Below, in pieces: positions 1-8,751 of a stretch of 26,000 nt of DNA. A model generated the notes under the pieces. That model was not told the DNA's origin. It worked only from the letters and a program-made list of their open reading frames with translations, and searched no databases. Origin of the DNA: Owenia fusiformis (taxonomy: Eukaryota; Annelida; Polychaeta; Sabellida; Oweniidae); contig CAIIXF020000128.1 in NCBI GenBank assembly GCA_903813345.2, forward strand, positions 1-26,000. The letters run 5' to 3'. Numbering within the stretch: position 1 is the first letter of the stretch; the number at the start of each line of letters is the position of its first letter. A program made the translations under genes and the position numbers.

Positions 1-123
1 TGTATCCACGCTGGATCGTATTAGCAGTATTCATTCTTTTCTGAACACTGCCAACCATTGTGGCAATAAAATGACTAAGCCCTATACTCACAAAATGACC
101 AACACATTTAAAAATGTTTATAG

Positions 124-198
124 GTTCAGGAGCTTAAGCTGGAACTGTTGGAGTCCAAAAACAAGCTGAAAGATGTTGAGCTGAAATCTAAGACTAAG
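124..198 (+). CDS. Coiled-coil exon 1 of a repeated-exon array, with an alternative read-through to a stop at 291
   Basis: Open in phase 0 between an AG at 122-123 and a GT at 199-200, encoding 25 residues with a heptad-like pattern rich in L, E and K (VQELKLELLESK at the start). It aligns with the C-terminal three quarters of the 32-codon exons at 377, 741 and 995, so it belongs to the same duplicated series. The upstream tract before the acceptor is not pyrimidine-rich, so the acceptor is only fair. If the donor at 199 is skipped, the frame stays open for 30 more codons (including TIADLSPNFLKDVENG) to a TAG at 289-291, followed by AATAAA-like runs at about 329-358. That gives a possible alternative last exon, 124-291. 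The host gene is not recognised; a long alpha-helical rod protein is the general inference. Confidence is moderate. Confidence 0.5.
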
Positions 199-376
199 GT
201 ATTTAGACGAATGATTTGCAAAACAATTGCTGATCTTTCTCCAAATTTTCTCAAAGATGTAGAAAACGGCATTATGAGATTGTTATTATAGAGTTGTGTA
301 ACTGTTATAATTGCATTTGGGGCACATACATAAATAAATACTTACTAATATAAATAAACTTACTGTTAAACTGCAG

Positions 377-472
377 GTTCGAGATGTTTCCTCCAAGATG
401 AAAACACAACAAAATGAGCTGTTAGCAGCAAATAATAACCTGATAAAAGAAAAGCAGAAATTAGAGGCAGAG
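377..472 (+). CDS. Coiled-coil exon 2 (32 codons)
   Basis: Bounded by CTGCAG at 371-376 and a GT donor at 473. The exon is exactly 96 nt and phase 0 on both sides, and reads VRDVSSKMKTQQNELL... ending in EKQKLEAE, a charged coiled-coil segment. It shares its layout with the exons at 741 and 995: SSK near position 5, an EL pair near position 14, and an EKxKxEAE-type ending placed just before the donor. Such symmetric 0-0 exons can be added or skipped without changing frame. No catalytic or binding motif is visible. The protein it belongs to is unknown and its first and last exons are not in the window. Confidence 0.65.
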
Positions 473-553
473 GTACTTAATTTAATATTTAAGAATAGTT
501 TTTTCGTTTAAATTTGCCATTCCATCCGACTCTCTTTATGAAAGGCTCCATAG

Positions 554-640
554 CTTTTATCCAAGGTGAAAACCTTACAAGTTGAGCTGTTAAAACCAAA
601 TATTAATCTAGTGGAAGTACAGCAAAGACCAGCAAGATAA
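554..640 (+). pseudogene. Decayed copy of the coiled-coil exon
   Basis: After a TAG at 551-553 the sequence reads LLSKVKTLQVELLKPNIN and then ends in a TAA at 638-640. It aligns with the neighbouring 32-codon exons (SKLKTLHDELVITNKK in the copy at 741) but has lost the conserved EKKKSEAE tail and has no GT donor where the others do. It sits in the intron between exon 2 and the exon at 741, which suggests an older member of a tandem exon-duplication series. Confidence 0.55.
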
Positions 641-740
641 TCCTGCTAAAAAGTCTACAAATCTCCAAGAGTCAGAGAAAGTTTAGGAAAATAACTAGAT
701 AAATATGTGCATGGTTGGCTAGAATAATTATTATTTACAG

Positions 741-836
741 ACTGAGGCCCTTTCCTCTAAGCTGAAAACCCTACATGATGAGTTGGTAATAACAAATAAA
801 AAATTGACAGAAGAAAAGAAGAAATCAGAGGCAGAG
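741..836 (+). CDS. Coiled-coil exon 3 (32 codons)
   Basis: Preceded by TTATTTACAG at 731-740 and followed by a GT donor at 837. It is 96 nt, phase 0-0, and begins TEALSSKLKTLHDELV and ends EEKKKSEAE. Nearly every codon position can be matched to the exons at 377 and 995, so the three arose by tandem duplication. The predicted segment is a highly charged amphipathic helix with no other visible motif. The identity of the gene is unknown. Confidence 0.65.
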
Positions 837-994
837 GTATTTAATGAATTGTTGAAGAACACTTTGTTTTTCTAAATGTTGCCATTTGAGCCTCAACGAA
901 TTCAATTTATTTCTATATTTCAAATCATTGTCCAATTGTTTTGTCTGAATGTTGTCATTTGAGTTCTATATTTCGAATCAATTTTCAATTGCAG

Positions 995-1090
995 GTTATG
1001 GATCATTCCTCGAAGGTGAACTCCTTACAAGGTGAGCTCGTAATGACAAAGAATAACCTGGCACAAGAAAAGAAGAGGTCAGAGGAAGAG
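995..1090 (+). CDS. Coiled-coil exon 4 (32 codons), donor duplicated
   Basis: Preceded by CAATTGCAG ending at 994 and followed by GTATGT at 1091. It is 96 nt, phase 0-0, begins VMDHSSKVNSLQGELV and ends EKKRSEEE. It is the last recognisable member of the array; no further similar exon is visible in the following kilobases. Its last 26 bases and its splice donor have been copied again directly downstream (see 1065-1136), so two identical GTATGT donors lie 36 bp apart. Use of the second would add GTA TGT AAT TAA, which places a stop codon after three residues. Confidence 0.65.
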
Positions 1091-1136
1091 GTATGTAATT
1101 AAGAAAAGAAGAGGTCAGAGGAAGAGGTATGTAATA
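1065..1136 (+). repeat. 36-bp tandem duplication across an exon end and 5' splice site
   Basis: Positions 1065-1100 and 1101-1136 are identical except for the last base. The unit contains the end of the coiled-coil exon (KKRSEEE codons) and GTATGTAAT. The near-perfect identity points to a recent event. Confidence 0.9.
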
Positions 1137-1187
1137 AATTGTGCAAGAAACAATTTGTTTAACATGGGATCTGCCATTTTTGTTAAA

Positions 1188-1489
1188 GAGCGAGGGAAAG
1201 TATCGCAACAGATTTTTGACAGTAAATAATTTTTTTCTAGTAGTTTCTGGCTGTACAAAAATGAATGCATATGAAAGGCCAATGTATAATCTTTAAGAAA
1301 AATTCAAAGAAAGGTTTCAAGATCAATTGGATTATCTCATAAGCCATGTTTAATCCACTCATCAACAAGCTTTTTTTCAAAATACAATCGTCATTTTCAC
1401 CATCGTCCCTCATTTTTTTTACAATTTTCATGCAAAGTTACATTGTACTTAAACACATGTTTCATCACTTAAAATATATAAGGAACTCC
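1188..1489 (+). repeat. Left arm of the 3.8-kb inverted repeat
   Basis: This arm is ~302 bp and pairs with 4663-4968 in reverse complement. Small ORFs on either strand here are shadows of the repeat and not genes. Confidence 0.85.
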
Positions 1490-2544
1490 TCGTGGATTAG
1501 GATTATGATAATCCAATATAAGGGGATCCAATGGGGCTATGCTTTTAGTACAGCACACTCATATAAGATGTCATTAGTGTGCCATAAAGTTAGTTCAAAA
1601 TGTTGTCATAGATGAATGGATGGACTTGTTTGATCCCCTGCTGTTTGATCCCCTGTTTAATCAATGGAGCATAACCGCAGCATTTCCCAAAAAATTCTGA
1701 ATACCTGTCAAGTTGACTGTTTAATGTTTGAGTGCAGTTAAACCTGTGTGTGTGTGTGTGTAAGTTGCTAAGAAATTCTAAATACCTCTTTATGATAATT
1801 TCTATGATGCCTTATTATAGCATTTACTTTGAACAGGTTTTGTGTATCTTGTTTATCAGTAATGATTCACGAGGTACAGTGCTATTAAAATCATAAATAC
1901 AGTACAAGAATTTAGTACATCTTACCTTTGCCAATAATTTAAGTAAGACAAATATTTTGATCCAGCTTCTGAAAAAACATTGAACATGTTTCTATATGAT
2001 GATGTGTTATAACACACTTCCTTATTTGAGTTTATCTCCAGATTGATTATTCAAATAATGAAATGAAGGATGATATGCTAAGAATAATTTTTGCATATTC
2101 ATCAATTCAAGAAATGTTATCCTAAGAAAATGTTATGAGTAACATACACTCTTACCTTAATGTTAACATTAGGGAGATTAAGCTTGCATATAAAATCGAA
2201 ACGCCAACCTATGACCAATCGCCCATACAAATGCATCGCTAAATATTTTCCATTCACATTTAGGTTGTGAAAAACATTGCAAGCTTAAAGTCCCTATTGA
2301 GAGTCTCTGAAAACCACAATCAATACCATTGAGTGTGTGGTGTATACTACCTTTATCATTATTTCTAAGATTTACAATAACATCTTTTTAGCAAAATGTC
2401 CGATTTTCTTCCATATTAATGTGAACAAATATAAACAAACATAGAATGATTCTATTGGTTGAGTCAACAATTTCAGTTATTAGGAAGGTTAAGATCGCAC
2501 TATTTTGATGAACGTACACATGGAATGTGTAAATTTATGGTCCC
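1490..2544. other. Non-coding AT-rich interval
   Basis: No exon or RNA gene is recognised. It holds a doubled tgtttgatcccctg at about 1628-1655, a TG microsatellite at 1745-1761 and long AT-rich tracts. It lies inside the arms of the 3.8-kb inverted repeat. Confidence 0.6.
1745..1761 (+). repeat. (TG)n microsatellite
   Basis: Eight uninterrupted TG units followed by a T. Confidence 0.9.
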
Positions 2545-2549
2545 CTATT

Positions 2550-3347
2550 CACGGTGTTATAGCATGACGGTTACGTCAAGGCGATTTGCAAAATTTTGCG
2601 GTAACGATAACAAAAAATCGCGGATGGGAAAGGCAGCATGTCCTCTTTCTCGCCTGTAGGCAATATTCACAGATAAGATTTCCTTTTAAACTAGTTCCAT
2701 TCGGTGACGTATATATGGATGGTTATAAAGACTGGGTCAAATCTTCTAGGTGGTCTACAAGAAACAGAATATAATCTGTAAACCTACCGACTGAGATATC
2801 AACGTTTATCAGTTTTGATCCATTCTCGTGTTGTCTCAGTACATGAGCCACTCAAAATATTAACTGTAAGTATAAGTAAATTGTGTATAACTACTGCAAA
2901 TTCAAAATACATTATTATGGCTTGAGTAGAACATATAAGGTGGTTTCCAATGCCCAATTGGCTTTGTATGATCGGATGTAGGTTACATCTATATACCACA
3001 AGGTTTTTAGGCAATGTAGACCATACCCCAACACGAAAACAAGAATAAACAAATTACTAAATTTTTGTGTAGTTTTGAATTTCAAACTCGACAGTTTTTC
3101 TCTTATTTCATGTTATCCCCAGGCATCAATTTGCAAAGGCTACGTTCAAAATATACATTACTGAAAGTATCACCGAATGCGATTCTTACATAAATCGTTC
3201 GTCCTTTCATTGATACACAGACGTAGAAAATAATGCGCCAACCTTAGTTTTCTCTTCCATCGCGGCCATTTTATTGGATAAATCAGTGAACGTAGCTGTC
3301 CAACCTCGTTTTCAGAGGTGGCGTAACCGTCATGCTATAACACCGTG
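2550..3347. mobile_element. 798-bp non-autonomous DNA transposon with CACGGTG ends and a 5-bp target duplication (Transib/RAG-like)
   Basis: The left end 2550-2575 and right end 3322-3347 are perfect 26-bp inverted repeats beginning CACGGTGTTATAGCATGACG. The flanks are CTATT at 2545-2549 and CTATT at 3348-3352, a 5-bp target site duplication. Among animal cut-and-paste families a 5-bp duplication with termini starting CAC is the pattern of Transib and its RAG relatives. The terminal heptamer differs from the V(D)J heptamer CACAGTG at one base. No transposase frame is present: the short frames at 2459-2774 and 2799-3014 cross the TIR or show no family similarity. It is nested in the 3.8-kb inverted repeat. 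The superfamily call is an inference from ends and duplication length only; the element call itself is firm. Confidence 0.85.
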
Positions 3348-3352
3348 CTATT

Positions 3353-3754
3353 GACTATTTTCACATCACTGGCCTCTTTTTGCCTGATTGATATAATGCA
3401 AATTGATGTAATGGTCCCAAGTTAAACCAGTTGAGAGATGGACAACATTACTGGGGGTCATAACAGTACTCGTTCATGTTCAAGTTCTCACACAAGTGTT
3501 TTACACAGTCTGTAGCCAGCTTTTACCAAGGGGTAGGAGCAGTTTTACCAAGGGCAAAGCTTTTGCCTAGGGATGAACTTTTTGACAGTTTTGGCTAAAA
3601 AATCATGCGAAGTGCTCAGATTGGTGAGAAACTGCATCATTTTGAAAGAATCTCTTGGGGGAGCACCAGCTCCCTTTATCTCTCCCCCTCTACCTGCCTA
3701 AGAGCCTGTGTACTTAACCTCTCTAATGTTCATGATCAATACTAAATGTAAAAT
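3353..3754. other. Non-coding interval
   Basis: No coding exon or RNA gene is recognised. A short internal echo, ttttaccaaggg, occurs at about 3521 and 3543. Confidence 0.5.
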
Positions 3755-4130
3755 TTTCACATTTTTCATATTTTTACTATTCATATTGACCAATCCCCAT
3801 TCATGTCATTTTAACAGGTCCTCAATCCCTTGTTTTCTAGTCGTATGTGCTTTTATTATTCAGTTTCACAATCTATTGTTTTGCCATGCCAGTTTTACAT
3901 GTTTGCATGCTGAGTTTGTTTTATGTAATGTTTTTTGTTCCTTATATGGTTTACACATTCACTCAGTTGAGTTGGGGTGTTGCCCCATTACTAGTTAATG
4001 TTGCCTAGAGTTTGTGACTGTACATACACAAAGTATTTCAAATATATATTTTAGAAAACATTTTATATTTGATTCCCACCCAAGGGTCTTCCACTCACCC
4101 ATTAACATAAACAAAACATGAACTCTAATA
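3755..4130 (+). repeat. Dispersed repeat, copy A
   Basis: Aligns in direct orientation with 9467-9880. Shared blocks in order: ttcatattgaccaatcccca / ttcatattaatcaatcccta, aacaggtcc, gttcc-ttatatggt-ttcactca, a gagttt(g) block, and (c)ccacc-caagggtcttccac with cccattaacat. Divergence is high with several indels. It may be an old interspersed repeat or related transposon interiors, as the two copies sit inside two different long-inverted-repeat elements. Confidence 0.6.
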
Positions 4131-4662
4131 AAAATGCCAACAAGACTGCAAGGGAAACTGAATCTATGAATTGGACTTTGCCATATCACATGTATTAGTC
4201 CCGTGGCCAGGGAGGGGGAGGAGGGGGGGGGGGGTTGAGAGACGACCCTCTCCCCTAGGCACATTTGCTGTCAACATCCTGCAATTTTTCACCACTTTTG
4301 TACTTTTCAAGTGATGTTCGGATGATGCTTTCATTTAATTGCTTGCACTGATGGTTTCTCTTGAAAATTCATGCACATAAGGTGATCTAGTATTTCAACA
4401 CAGGACCCTGAAAGCGCTATTTGAGCTTGAAGTAGAAGTATTCATAGTATTACTTTTTGTATTATTAATCCCAATGATTTTTCAATAGGCTAACTCAGTC
4501 AGTGAATGCAGGATTAAAACACAACACACATGAGTAATTCACCCACCTATGCATGTTATTATTGAAAAACATTGCCATCTTTTACATCACTCCTAAATTA
4601 TTTTTGTAAACATGCATTTTAAGAGGTTATTTTTTCAAAAAAAACTCAAAAACAAACTTCAT
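4131..4662. other. Non-coding interval with a G-rich purine tract
   Basis: Contains the purine run at 4209-4234 and otherwise AT-rich sequence up to the right arm of the 3.8-kb inverted repeat. No exon is recognised. Confidence 0.5.
4209..4234 (+). repeat. G-rich homopurine tract
   Basis: 26 bases of only G and A, ending in a 13-G run. It has G-quadruplex or triplex potential on the + strand. Confidence 0.85.
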
Positions 4663-4968
4663 GGAGTTCCTTACATATTTTACTTGATGAAACATGTGTT
4701 CAAGTACAATGTAACTTTGCATGAAAAATTGTAAAAAAATGAGGGACGATGGTGAAAATGACGAATGTATTTTGAAAAAGCTTGTTGATGGGTGGATTAA
4801 ACATGGATTATAAGATAATCCAATTGATTTTGAAACTATTCTTTGAACTTTTCTTGAAGATTATAGATTCGCCTTTCCCAAGCATTTACTTTTTACAGCC
4901 AGAAACTACTCACAAAAAATTATCAACTGTCAAAATTATCAAAAGTCTGTTGCGATACTTTCCCTGCT
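4663..4968 (-). repeat. Right arm of the 3.8-kb inverted repeat
   Basis: Reverse complement of 1188-1489. The outer end is ...gcgatactttccctgctc, matching gagcgagggaaagtatcgc at the left. Confidence 0.85.
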
Positions 4969-5846
4969 CCTTTCATGAAATTCATCAATATCAACATCAA
5001 ATTTTGACCCTATGTAATGGAGATATAACATTGAAATGTTGCGGACTTTATAGAAACTAGAATCAAGATACAGATAACAGGATCTTAAGAGGTTCTGGAC
5101 AAATCATTTGATTCTGGACTTGTCATATTTTTTTTCAACGAAATCACATCCAAGGGTTGAATTTTTATTAGCTATTTAGAGAGTGAGTCCTGCCTAGTAT
5201 TAATTTCAATAAAAAGTAAAAATAGAACCCTATTTGAGAGTCAATCTAATACTTACATTACATTGATAAATTAAGGCAAATCCTGAAATATTTTTAAAGT
5301 GCATTTTTATGAAATATTATCCAGCAAGTATTTAGATGAAACGGTCTTATTAAAATACAAATCATAACATGATGATATTTTTCATGAAACATTTTTCAAT
5401 GAAATTCAATTGAAGGGTCAAGATAAAACGAGCTAATTTAGGTGAAAACCCTTACATGATGATGTGTTTTCATAACTTCTTTCATAAAATTCCATCAAGG
5501 GGTGAAGATAAAATGATCGAATTTATGTGATTTAAGGATCACGAGAATATGTTTTGTGTTACTTCGCTATACCTGCTAGTTGCATAAATAATTTACAAAA
5601 GATAATAGATTTATGTTGGCAAGGAATATGTTTTCTTTGTTTTTTCTATGAAATCCCATCCAATGGTCAAGGTAAAATTTTGATTTTGATTTGGTATTAG
5701 GTCACGTGTTCGAAAGATCCATATAAGGCCCATAGAACCATATAGGAACGTCATTTTGAATGTCACGTGATAGATTCATATAAGGCTTTTAGAACCATGT
5801 ATGGAAAGATGAGCGGAAGCCCCTGACACCTGTTTCACGATTTTAT

Positions 5847-6125
5847 CCGAACGTTGTTCGGATCATTTCGGTTTTTATGCACTTCATTATTGTACCGAAG
5901 TTTGCCGATTCGATTCGTCGTATTTCGGAATCCTGGTGACAATTTTATACTCCATTGGAGTATTTTTGACCTTCTTCTTATGACGGAAATTCCCGAACCT
6001 TGTTCGGATTATTCCGGATTTTCTGACCTACTTTATCTACCGAGATTTCACGAGTTAACATTCGTCTCATTCCGGAATCCTGGTGACAATTTTATACTCC
6101 ATTGGAGTATTTTTGATCTACTTTT
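5847..6125 (+). repeat. Two-copy tandem repeat, period ~147 bp
   Basis: The block cggaatcctggtgacaattt followed by tatactccattggagtattt occurs at 5926 and again at 6073, and ccgaac(g/c)ttgttcggat at 5847 and 5993. The same two copies are present in mirror image in the right arm (about 11200-11475), so the duplication predates arm formation or is kept equal by gene conversion. Confidence 0.85.
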
Positions 6126-6180
6126 TCTGGATTTTGCCCTACTTATTATATCTTGACAACAAGCAAATCAAAAAGTTCGA

Positions 6181-6255
6181 CATGAACGGGTCTCGATCAA
6201 CTAACCTAGACAATGGAAGCCAGGCACACTAACCATGAAGCCAATGAGCTACCGA
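6181..6255 (-). other. tRNA-like / SINE-head module (left-arm copy)
   Basis: Read on the - strand it contains TGGTTAG followed by GTGCCTGGCTTCCA and then GATCGAGAC. The last matches the Pol III B-box core GWTCRANNC, and the TGGTTAG block resembles the D-arm/A-box region of tRNA genes. TGGC and GCCA can pair around TTCCAC or its left-arm variant, like a shortened anticodon arm. It is not an intact tRNA gene. The mirrored copy is at 11059-11134. Confidence 0.45.
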
Positions 6256-6359
6256 TATGAAAGAACAAAAGTATTATATATTTATACCGAGCGTCAATTC
6301 AAAATGATCCTCACTTTTGTCTCCACTTAAATACGACTCGTCAGTTGTATCCAGAATAG

Positions 6360-6425
6360 TAGAACGCCTATGGCGCTAGTGAATAACCAAGTCCCAGGTG
6401 AGTGGTTCGTATCCCTCCGTGATAT
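6360..6425 (+). other. Second tRNA-like module with A-box and B-box (left-arm copy)
   Basis: TGGCGCTAGTG at 6371-6381 matches the A-box TRGYNNARNNG at 10 of 11 positions. GGTTCGTATCC at 6404-6414 matches the B-box GGTTCGANTCC at 10 of 11. The spacing of 33 nt between box starts is shorter than in a normal tRNA gene, so this is probably a decayed tRNA-derived promoter. Its mirror copy is at 10896-10955. Confidence 0.5.
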
Positions 6426-6579
6426 ACTATTTTTGTTTTATTAAATATGACAGAAAGGAGCAAGGTGTAGGTTGAAAACAAGACGTTAGTTTGTTTCAAA
6501 ACAGTTTGGAAACATTAATCTCTGATAATTTAAGGTTTTCCACTCCTGAAGGGCCTCTAGATCTATGAAATTCAATAAT

Positions 6580-7230
6580 CCACTCAGTAAAAATACGATT
6601 TCTCTGCAACCTGATGTCCAATCAAGATCATTCAAATATATATGTGTTCCTGACACGTTTGGGCGTCCGGGAATAAAATTGCTTGTGAAAACTATTTACA
6701 AAAGTGTTCCAGAGACCCTTATCTACTTGGCTAACGTTTTATTTCAAGATACATTGCCTTATTAAGCAGGTAGAGGGGCATACAGAACACGGAAGCAAAT
6801 GCTATGTTGAAAATTTTCTATATTTCAATTTGAACCTGTGTTTACATGTCACGTAGGCCAGTGTTTTATATGGGGATTATATGTACTATACTTGTTTACA
6901 TGAACGTAAATCATTGCATGAAATCTGCATTCATCTGGGTTTAATCTGGGTTTGTATTGTCTTATTGGGGCTTTTCGACTTTAAAACAAACCCTACCTAA
7001 ATGGATTGTGTCTCGGGAACGTTTTTGTAAATAGTTATTATAAACAATTCTGAAAGAATATCACATATTTTTGTCTCCCCGATTTCAGTCATGAATTACG
7101 TCAATTTTTCGTGCAAACATTGGGTAGACGTTGTCATAACCGGATGCCCGAACGTGTCAGGAACATATAGATACTCGAATGATGTTGATTGAATATCAGG
7201 GTGCAGAGAAATCGTAATTTTACTGAGTGG
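6580..7230. mobile_element. 651-bp inverted-repeat element nested in the spacer
   Basis: The left arm 6580-6718 and right arm 7010-7230 are inverted copies, with outer ends CCACTCAGTAAAA and TTTTACTGAGTGG. Shared blocks are tacgatttctctgca, ttcctgacacgtt(t/c)gggc and actatttacaaaa. The right arm is longer by an internal insertion of about 80 bp. No target duplication is evident. It abuts the inner end of the left arm of the 7.1-kb element. The frame at 6565-6765 is a repeat artefact. Confidence 0.75.
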
Positions 7231-7924
7231 CTTCACGAAAAAATAAGCAGCACTTTAGGCCACCTTAAATACAACTCGTCAGTTGTATCCAGTTGGAATC
7301 CCAGCGTAATTTTTTTTAATTATATGGTTGTGCTTTGATTTTACGCTGAAAACATGTATAACTACGTCAACTTTATATTAAAACATTCATTATCTTTTCA
7401 GTTGTATTAAAATGTAAAATATGATATATGTCTGCTTATTGCTTTCTGGAGAACAGTCAAGGTTTAAATTTGGTACAATGAATCGGACACTCATGTAAAT
7501 CGACATGGTTATAACATTGAACTCAATGCAGTAAATTAGTTATTTCTATGAATCACAGCGGGATTGGTTTCATTTTATATGATTGCCAACTCTGGCGGTT
7601 TTTTGTAAATGCTTTTGACCACTGTAAATGTGAAACTGATACAGTATTATTCAATTGTTTTATGTCTTGGTCACATTTCCTCCGATTTTCACTACGTCGC
7701 CCGGCCGATTGAGTATTGTGTTCAGAAATGTATTCAATTTTGAACAAAATACTCGCAGCAAATGTGATCCAGGCATTACACAGCGGTATTTCGAACATAC
7801 TATTGTTGCTTAACCACGACCTAGCCAATTTTAAAATCATGCTCCTTATCAAGAAGGGTCCCTATATAGCAGCAGCCTCCATAAAATGCAAAATACCTGT
7901 ATTGATAACTTGACTTTGACTGAT
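7231..7924. other. Spacer DNA with an echo of the arm
   Basis: About 28 bases at 7264-7292 (cttaaatacaactcgtcagt then tgtatccag) repeat the arm sequence at about 6327-6355 with one difference. The block contains the small palindrome acaact-cgtc-agttgt. No convincing coding frame is seen; the overlapping frames at 7553-7852 and 7716-7913 lack any recognisable motif. Confidence 0.5.
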
Positions 7925-8345
7925 TTTTTAATTGAGATGAACTTGTTGAAACCTCGTGAAACGCCAGATACTAGTACCTAGATGTGACCTTGAAATAACG
8001 TTGGCCAATACACATTGACTTTGACCTTAGGTCACCTAATCATGTGTCGTCAAGGGTCATTGTAGCCCTCAAGGTCCTTTCAACGCCAAATACTTAGATA
8101 TTAATTTTTGATCTTGAAACAAACTTGACCCAGTAATATTGGCCTTGAACTCAGTTCACTTAATAGTTGGTTGCCAAGGGTCACAGCAGCCCAAAGGACT
8201 TTAAATCACCAAATACCTAGATATTGATATTTTACATAGGAATGACCTTGACTTCAGGTCACCTAATCATGCCTCATCAAGGGTCGAATCTCAGACCAAG
8301 GGTAAAAAACGCGTAAACCTAGATATTGACATTTTAAAGAGAGAA
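7925..8345 (+). repeat. Tandem ~120-bp repeat block rich in CAAGGTCA / TGACCTTG half-sites
   Basis: About four degenerate units, with the anchor cgccaaatac(c/t)tagatatt at about 7962, 8083, 8206 and 8310. Each also holds TGACCTTGA-like and gtcaagggtca-like words and a ggtcacctaatcatg block. An inverted copy occurs at 8850-9115. Confidence 0.7.
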
Positions 8346-8751
8346 TCTGATGTAGCAAGCAGTCTAACAGAAAAAATTTCAATTTTAGAATATTTCTGGC
8401 TTATGTCATTCCTTTTCATGTCTATTATCTAAAAATCCCCAAAGTGCACACTTTATTTCAGGAAAACTAAAGAGTTTACAACAATGACTTTTGTATATTT
8501 CTTCTATAAAAATGGTTACTTATTATTTACAATTTTGCACTTTTAATCTATTATAACTTCATCAATATCTAACATATCGTAAATATTTTGTGAGATATTG
8601 TATTTGAGATTGTAAGGAATAGATACGTACGTCAATTGTACATGTTGCTTGTAATTTTGTCACCTCCATATATCTGATTCTGCCTTTAACCTAGAATGAC
8701 TTTGACCTCTGACATAAGTAGAACGCTCACTGGCCCATCAAGTATGAGGGC
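8346..8751. other. AT-rich centre between the inverted half-site blocks
   Basis: No exon or RNA gene is recognised. Only the run-up to the hairpin at 8752 is notable. Confidence 0.5.

Larger units (their letters stand above)
1188..4968. mobile_element. Long-inverted-repeat element or inverted pair of repeats, ~3.8 kb
   Basis: Arms at 1188-1489 and 4663-4968 are inverted copies of each other with modest divergence. Shared landmarks are agggaaagtatcgcaacaga, the gtttctggctgta block, caattggattatct, and the gacgatggtgaaaatgacg block. No transposase frame is seen in the ~3.2 kb between the arms. A target duplication was not found at the outer borders, so the structure could be one foldback element or two separately inserted copies of a ~300-bp repeat in opposite orientation. 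Confidence 0.6.
5077..6579 (+). repeat. Left arm of the 7.1-kb element
   Basis: 1503 bp, pairing with 10736-12167. It contains a motif of the type ttcaattgaagggtcaagat repeated loosely at about 5140, 5400, 5490 and 5650, a two-copy 147-bp tandem repeat, and two tRNA-like modules. The 100-codon frame at 5854-6156 lies across the tandem repeat and is not treated as a gene. Confidence 0.9.

Noticed and set aside
2459-2774. Two overlapping + strand frames
   Set aside because: They cross the TIR of the 798-bp transposon, start at TTG or without splice context, and show no motif.
3708-4264. Frames of 96 and 89 codons on opposite strands
   Set aside because: They lie in a dispersed repeat whose other copy does not keep the frame; one reads through the G-rich tract.
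4782-5060. 92-codon + strand frame and its mirror at 1237-1431
   Set aside because: Both are translations of the same ~300-bp inverted repeat and contain no domain.
5854-6156. 100-codon + strand frame
   Set aside because: It runs through the two-copy 147-bp repeat, repeats its own peptide, and lies in the arm of an inverted-repeat element; no family motif.
7553-7913. Overlapping frames on both strands (99 and 65 codons)
   Set aside because: No domain, no splice context, both antisense to each other inside a transposon spacer.
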